Source: Porpolomopsis calyptriformis
Taxonomy: Eukaryota; Basidiomycota; Agaricomycetes; Agaricales; Hygrophoraceae
Length of the DNA: 64,000 nt
Reading direction: 5' to 3'
NCBI GenBank assembly: GCA_951640195.1
Contig: CATOCQ010000002.1
Location: forward strand, 124,001-188,000
Shown: in pieces, positions 58,445 through 64,000 of the stretch
Layout of the letters: each line of letters opens with the position of its first letter
Numbering within the stretch: the stretch's first letter is position 1
Position numbers and translations under genes: made by a program
The notes under the pieces: generated by a model
What the model was told of the DNA's origin: nothing
What the model saw: the letters and a program-made list of their open reading frames with translations, nothing else
Databases searched by the model: none

Positions 58445-59063
58445 TGGATTCGGATTCGGTAGTGCTTTCGGAACTTGTGAATGTTTGTTAATCCTATATT
58501 TGGTAGGTGTTCAAATCGAGCCCAGCATAACTTATGCTTGGCTGCGCACTTCAAAAGAGGCAGTTTGGACAATCGTGAGTGTAATTATAAAAGAAGGATG
58601 AACCATAAAATCAAGTGAGATGTTGAGGTCATCTCCATTGGAACTAAAATCGATGAAATTTTATCACCGAAGGTCTCTTTTTCTCGTTTGAATAGTAGCG
58701 ACTTTCTCATTGTATTACAGCATTCGTAACTGAAATTTACTGATAAACAGATCAACTGGCACTGATTCGTGGTGATCATGCAATGATTAGATGTACTTTG
58801 GGCATGGTGAAGTCAATTTAATGTAGACTAGTCAGCTGCCGCCTTAGCTAAATGTAAGTTTTCCAATTTGCCAATGATCCGCACCTACAAACCTACTCTG
58901 TGGTATTGTTTTTCAGTAACTAGAAATTTTCATCACTGAAAAGATGTGAGGGGGTGATTGAGTGATTTAGTTACTGTTTTTCGTTGATTTCCCTTCCCTT
59001 CCTTCCAACAGTCTCATTTTGGCAAAGGTTTGCTAATGTCTTCAACCTTATCGATAGCCTGTA

Positions 59064-59150
59064 TTATGGAACGCAATACTTGCCTGCTAAGAAAACTTTA
59101 AATGCCGTCAATCTACGACATGCCAAGGTAAAGGGCCTCGGGTACACCTA
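59064..59150 (+). repeat. Dispersed ~85-bp repeat, copy 1 duplicated
   Basis: Identical to 9783-9869. Confidence 0.7.
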
Positions 59151-59682
59151 GTATAGCAACATAAGATTAAAGTACGGCTGAAAGACATCTTTGTGCTTCT
59201 TCAGACGACTCAGAATCACTTATTTCTCACTTTGTAATGGAGCGTGACTGCCATCCTTGATGATGTTGGAGAAGCGGTGAATGGTTTGCACCTTGGTGAG
59301 TGGTCATCTGGATACCAACACAAAAGGTCATAATGAAAATTCAATTCATAGGGAATATCCGACGTGCGTGAGCAGATGAAATGTAGGAAAAGAGAGTGCG
59401 GGAGTGAGAATGGGTACGAGGGCCACCCTGAGAAGAAGGTAAAGAGGAAGTTGGCTAAGGGAGAACAAGGTGGAATCTACAGACGGGAGGGATGGCAAGG
59501 GTCACCATCCATGCTTCTCTACTGCATCCGAGAGATTGCGTGCCGAATCTTGATAACCATATTATTCAACACAGGGGCCTGATATTCAGATTTTTTAATG
59601 AAAGCCTTACCGTTCGATCCCAACCTCAGCATTTCCATCCTCTCGCCGTAACCGTTTGAAATCGTTTTGATCTCTCTGACCC

Positions 59683-60248
59683 CTAACCATCAATCCCATG
59701 GCTCTCCGTCGACTGTGGTCCAATGGGGTCATTATCAGTCCCCGGCTGGGTTGGCGCAGTGACGATCCCACAGTGGATTGTTTGCTGGATCTCTTCGGCT
59801 ATCTTGCCATCGCCATCCGTTGTCGACTGGGTGTTTACCGACGGCTCTGCTATGGTTGTCATCTTCGTGTTCTTTGAATTGACATAGACGGTCGGTAGTG
59901 TTTCTTCAGTTTCCTCATCCGACAAAAATTTGGCCTTCCATTGCTTTCTTCTTCTCGGGCTGACAGCTTTGGGGATGTTCATCTCATTCGCCTAACACGT
60001 CCCCTCTGTCAACCTGAAAAAAAGGAAAAGAGCAAGCTCACCTGGTGATGTTGGGCAGCGTGACTTTGATTCCCCGCAGATCCTGGTCCCATGGGGTTTC
60101 CCTCACCCTCCATCTGGTCTGAGGTCATAACCCTCTGAGATTGAGATCTAGTGGCCAAGTGAGGCGACGCGGACACAGTCATGAAGAAGACTGCTGGAGA
60201 TGGTCGTAGTAGAGGACCGTTCAGGTTCACCCTGTCAAACTGTGGCAT
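59683..60248 (-). CDS. Small hypothetical protein, second copy
   Basis: Identical to 10402-10967. Confidence 0.45.
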
Positions 60249-60363
60249 TTTAAGCGACCCTAGCCACGTGAATAATCGATTTTAGTTGAGAGTGAGTCAA
60301 AGCGTCGAGGTCGACTTAGTATATAGAGCAGCCGAAAGTCTCCCAAAACCACCATCATCCATC

Positions 60364-61167
60364 ATGATTTCCCTTCCCATAGATCTGTGGCTCAAAATTA
60401 TCCCCTACATTCAGAACTCGTCCCAAGATCTGCTCGCACTGGCACTAGTAAACAGGAACTTTGCCTCCGTTGTGTTTCCATTCCTGGCCCGATACATGCT
60501 TGTCGATCCAATGCCAAAGCCGCAACACCCGATTCGTTTCCTTGAATTCACCTCCATCAGGAATTGGCACGGCGGTTGGGTTCAGCAAAATTTGAAGAGG
60601 GCTGGGAGCAACCTGAGGGTCACCAGGTTGGGATTCAATACGTCCGGTTGTCAGTGTTTCAGGTTATTCCTATGTGTCTGGGTTTTATCGCTAACCCCGC
60701 ATGAAGATGACTGCGTCGAACTCACGCACCTAAACTTTTTCCACAACGTGTGGCTCAGGGAAGTTACCCTCTCTGGATTACGACTAAGACGGCCGGGTAA
60801 CGTCAACCTAATCGATATCTCGAGGATATTTGCTGGATGTTCTATGGAAGATTTGACCAAGTTCACTCTCGATCTTACACGGGCCAACTGGGATAACTGC
60901 ATCAAAGTCAATTGGGCCCTCCTCGACGCATATCTTTCCTCGAGACCTTCCCTTCAATCTGTGCACATTTTAGGCCCTCTGTCTGTGATGGAGGTCAGCG
61001 ATATCATGCCACTGGTCACCGCGAAGGGCATCCTTGATGTCACGTTCAGGCCAACTTTGCCGGAACCATCGGTACCATTGGTACCATGGCCATCTATATC
61101 TGGGCGGATACGTAGGAGGAAGTTTCGAAGAAGGAAGGGGAGTGGAACGGGGCAGGATACAGGTTGA
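60364..61167 (+). CDS. F-box-like paralogue 1, second copy
   Basis: Identical to 11083-11886. Confidence 0.7.
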   Translation: MISLPIDLWLKIIPYIQNSSQDLLALALVNRNFASVVFPFLARYMLVDPMPKPQHPIRFLEFTSIRNWHGGWVQQNLKRAGSNLRVTRLGFNTSGCQCFRLFLCVWVLSLTPHEDDCVELTHLNFFHNVWLREVTLSGLRLRRPGNVNLIDISRIFAGCSMEDLTKFTLDLTRANWDNCIKVNWALLDAYLSSRPSLQSVHILGPLSVMEVSDIMPLVTAKGILDVTFRPTLPEPSVPLVPWPSISGRIRRRKFRRRKGSGTGQDTG

Positions 61168-61404
61168 ATAGGAACGGGGCAATGTTATCCTGTAACAATC
61201 TGTTGAAATGGATCCGTTATGACCCTGGCTGATACTGACCAGTCCGAAGTGGAAGATATTGTCCTCTTGAGACTACCCAAGCCGAAGTCAGAGAACACAG
61301 AGAGAGATCGTTGTCATTGTTACTACATACATTTGCATCTGTGTCTACTTTTTATATGTATGCGACATCAAAGGGGTCAGGGCTTTGTGATCCTTTGATA
61401 GCAC
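60364..61404 (+). repeat. F-box inverted repeat, left arm, second copy
   Basis: Identical to 11083-12123; pairs with 61638-62687. Confidence 0.85.
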
Positions 61405-61637
61405 AATAGCCGATTGGTTGTTTGAAAAGATAGTTGAGACGGGATTGGGCCAAATACTTCACCAATAAAGGTGCGGAGCCATAAGGCTTCCTTTGCAGCA
61501 CGAGTTGCTACATATTTAGCTTTAGGGATCTCTCCGATGGGAAATGGCAGGGCGAATCTGCGTGGGTGACAAAAGCAACAGTTCGATATTACTTGCAGCC
61601 GCTGCGCAATCCAACAATCTTTCTTCTCAGTAATATC

Positions 61638-62687
61638 GTGCTATCAAAGGATCACAAAGCGCTTCGCTTTGTAGGTTAGACCCCTTCGATGTCGTATACA
61701 TATAAAAAGTAGACACAGATGCAGCAACAATGACAACGATCTCTCTCTGTGTTCTCCGCCTTGGGCTTGGGTCGTCTCAAGAGGACGATATCTTCCAATC
61801 CAGACTCATCAGTATCAGGCAGGGTCATCATACGCGATCCATTGCAACAGATGGCTACAGGATAACGTCACCACATTCCCATTCAACCCGTATCCTGCCC
61901 CCTTCCACTACCCTTCCTTCTTCAAAACTTCTTCCTGCCTCGCTTACATACCCACCCACGATAGGGATGGCCATGGTACCGATGGTTCCGGCAGGGTTGG
62001 CATGGATGTCACCCTAAGGATGCCCTTGGTGCCAATCAGTGGCATGATATCGTTGACCTCTATCACAAACAGAGGGCCTAAAATGTGCACAGATTGAAGG
62101 GAAGGTCTCGAGGAAAGATATGCGTCGAGGAGGGCCCAATTGACGTTGACGCAGTTATCCAGGTTGGCCCGTGTAAGATCCAGAGTGAACTTGGTCAAAG
62201 CACTCATCAGACATCCAGCAAATATTCTCGAGATATCGATTGTGTCGTAGTGACCCGGCATTTTTAGTCGTAATCCAGAGAGGGTAACTTCCCTGAGGTA
62301 TAAGTTGCAGGAAAAGCTTAACCGCTCGAGTTCTAGGCAGTCATCTTTATGCGGGATTAGTGATAAAGCCCAGACATATAGGAATAAACTAAAACACTGA
62401 CATCCGGAGACATCGAATCCCAACCTGGCGACCCACAGGTTACTCCCGGCCATCTCCAGATGTTCCTGAACCAAATCGCCGCCCCACTCCGAAATGGCGG
62501 TGAACTCAACAAGGTGGATAGGGTGTCGCGGCTGTGGCAATGGATTGACAATGGCATATTGGGCCAGGGAGGGCAACACAGCGGAGGAAACATCCCTATT
62601 CACTAGGGATAGTGCGAGTAGATCCCTGGGCCTGTCCTGAATGTGGGAGATTATTTTGAACCACAGCTCTAGGGGAAGGAGGATCAT
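61638..62687 (-). repeat. F-box inverted repeat, right arm, second copy
   Basis: Identical to 12357-13406. Confidence 0.85.
61944..62687 (-). CDS. F-box-like paralogue 2, second copy
   Basis: Identical to 12663-13406. Confidence 0.7.
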   Translation of the reverse strand: MILLPLELWFKIISHIQDRPRDLLALSLVNRDVSSAVLPSLAQYAIVNPLPQPRHPIHLVEFTAISEWGGDLVQEHLEMAGSNLWVARLGFDVSGCQCFSLFLYVWALSLIPHKDDCLELERLSFSCNLYLREVTLSGLRLKMPGHYDTIDISRIFAGCLMSALTKFTLDLTRANLDNCVNVNWALLDAYLSSRPSLQSVHILGPLFVIEVNDIMPLIGTKGILRVTSMPTLPEPSVPWPSLSWVGM

Positions 62688-62796
62688 GATGGATGGTGGG
62701 TGGTGGCTTAGGGAGAAAGTGGAGAATTGGGGTCGAGAAAAAATGAGGGGATTTTATAGTTTGGATGCCACGATTATTGTGGCTTGTGGCAAACGA

Positions 62797-63081
62797 GCTC
62801 TGCCCACGCTCACTGTCGATTGGCTTGGTTTTCTCGCCCCTTAATTCTCAGACCGCGGTAGGTTCATGTCCTGTCAGCGAACGCTGCATGCGTCATACAG
62901 TTAGTCAGTGCTACACAGCGCTATGTTACCATTCACCTTCGGTCGGCCTGGTTCTTGCCTCTTAGCTTCACTGCACCACAATGTATCACCACCTTTTAAC
63001 CAAGTACACTCTGTTCGGAACAGAGCGGTTCGGTTCAGAGGAGTACACTGAAACTCTGTTAGACTGCTCTCCAACCTTTGC
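62797..63081 (-). repeat. Solitary satellite-bearing element, second copy
   Basis: Identical to 13516-13800. Confidence 0.7.
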
Positions 63082-63345
63082 TTCAAACGGAATGCATTTA
63101 TTTCAGCCAGGCCTCTAAGTGAACGCAAGGGAGAAGGGCAGGTAGAAGAAGGTGGCAGGATCAGGATCGAATGGCGCAGTGTTATTCCACAGTTGTCCTC
63201 TACTTTTTAGCTCAATCTACAGCTCCATCGACTCAATACGGTATATGCAGTGAAGTATAGCAGGCGTAGCTGATAAATCTCGACAAACAAACCATACTTG
63301 CCCCGATCACTTTAGTGCATCTTGCTAAATCTCTTGATAAAATCC

Positions 63346-64000
63346 ATGGAGACTGATTTGCATGCTCTCGAAACTAGCTGGTGGCCTGTTGGAAAGGTCC
63401 TGCAGGCCACGGTTCCGCTATCCTCACGATGCTATATCAAAAACACCACCCAGGATGGACTCATGTCAGTCCAAGCGGCCCAACATATTTGTTCTCTCCC
63501 GATAAAGTGGAGGCCAATATTCACCGTCATTGACTTGTGCCAGCTTCAGCTGCAATTTCAAAAAGAGGATGGAGGGAGTCATCTTGGAAAGTTGATGGTA
63601 TGGTATGACATGCTTAGGACGTATATCATAAAGGAAGCGCAAAGAGAAAAGCCTGCGTCTGGCAGTCTTTGGATTCCTGATGTCGTTCATCGGTTCTGTG
63701 TTCGACTGGAGCTAGGGAAGGCCCACCAGCCCAAAAAACTCAAAGCATTCGAAGCCGAGCTTAGAAGCCATTATTCTTCCAGACAACACTGGTGGTATGG
63801 TAAGATATCGATATTTTCAAGGCTAGGCTTGAGTAATAAATGCTTGTATACCCAGACCTTTTATCCTGGAAGCAGAGCAAAGAATTCTACTGGCTTCCCC
63901 AAGTCCTAAAATCCGTTGATCCTTTCAGTGACCGATCGAATTGCACCACCTGGCTTGACGGTTTCGAAGCAGACTGCATCTTATTTGGGTTCACCAATCG
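63346..64000 (+). CDS. AT-hook protein, second copy, cut by window end
   Basis: Identical to the first 655 bp of the gene at 14065-16071. The window ends before the AT-hook exon, so only exon 1 and part of exon 2 are present. Confidence 0.6.

Larger units (their letters stand above)
49282..64000. repeat. Long exact direct repeat, copy B
   Basis: Same as 1-14719, offset 49,281. The gene entries that follow are identical in sequence to their copy A counterparts. Confidence 0.97.

Noticed and set aside
1..64000. Giant mobile element such as a Starship
   Set aside because: No tyrosine recombinase captain, terminal repeats or target-site duplication was seen, and the ends of the period are not visible.

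Overview
The window looks like nuclear DNA of a mushroom-forming basidiomycete (Agaricomycetes). The signs are many short introns (about 40-90 bp, GTRNG...YAG), dense but heavily interrupted reading frames, and a gene set typical of that class: a TET/JBP-type dioxygenase, a JmjC protein, an alpha-kinase, a DUF6534-like membrane protein, F-box-like paralogues and 5'-truncated LINE copies with poly-A tails. I cannot name the species. Exon boundaries are my own reading of splice signals.

The dominant structural fact is an exact long repeat. Bases 1-14719 recur at 49282-64000 with a constant offset of 49,281 bp, and I found no difference in any part I compared, coding or not. Neither outer edge of the repeat lies inside the window. 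The window is therefore about 1.3 turns of a 49,281-bp period: a circular molecule or contig read past its origin, a tandem duplication, or an assembly or windowing artefact.

Layout of one unit. 0-2.6 kb: PHD-finger gene and a Sir2-type deacetylase. 3.1-9.2 kb: three members of an unrecognised family with a shared intron position, one of them fused to a JmjC domain. 10.4-13.4 kb: small unknown gene, then two F-box-like genes tail to tail in a large imperfect inverted repeat. 14.1-17.8 kb: AT-hook protein convergent with a Ulp1-type SUMO protease. 18-24.7 kb: two LINE-derived insertions with target-site duplications, a PHD plus caspase/CHAT-like protein, and a TET/JBP-type dioxygenase. 26-27.1 kb: alpha-kinase. 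27.4-29.9 kb: ~220-bp satellite with three-unit higher-order structure. 30.6-37.5 kb: DUF6534-like membrane protein, a small unknown gene divergent from a degenerate PD-(D/E)XK-like gene, a TPR relic and a membrane-like hypothetical gene. 38-41.1 kb: P-loop NTPase fused to a PD-(D/E)XK-like nuclease. 41.6-43.8 kb: ~145-bp minisatellite whose units carry inverted pairs with a compensatory change. 43.8-49.2 kb: one very large multi-exon unknown gene reading leftward, sharing a 130-bp divergent promoter with the PHD gene of the next unit.

Taken together the unit is rich in predicted chromatin and nuclear-signalling proteins: Sir2, JmjC, TET/JBP, Ulp1, PHD, AT-hook and F-box. Whether they act together is inference. 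No transposase or complete mobile element was recognised.
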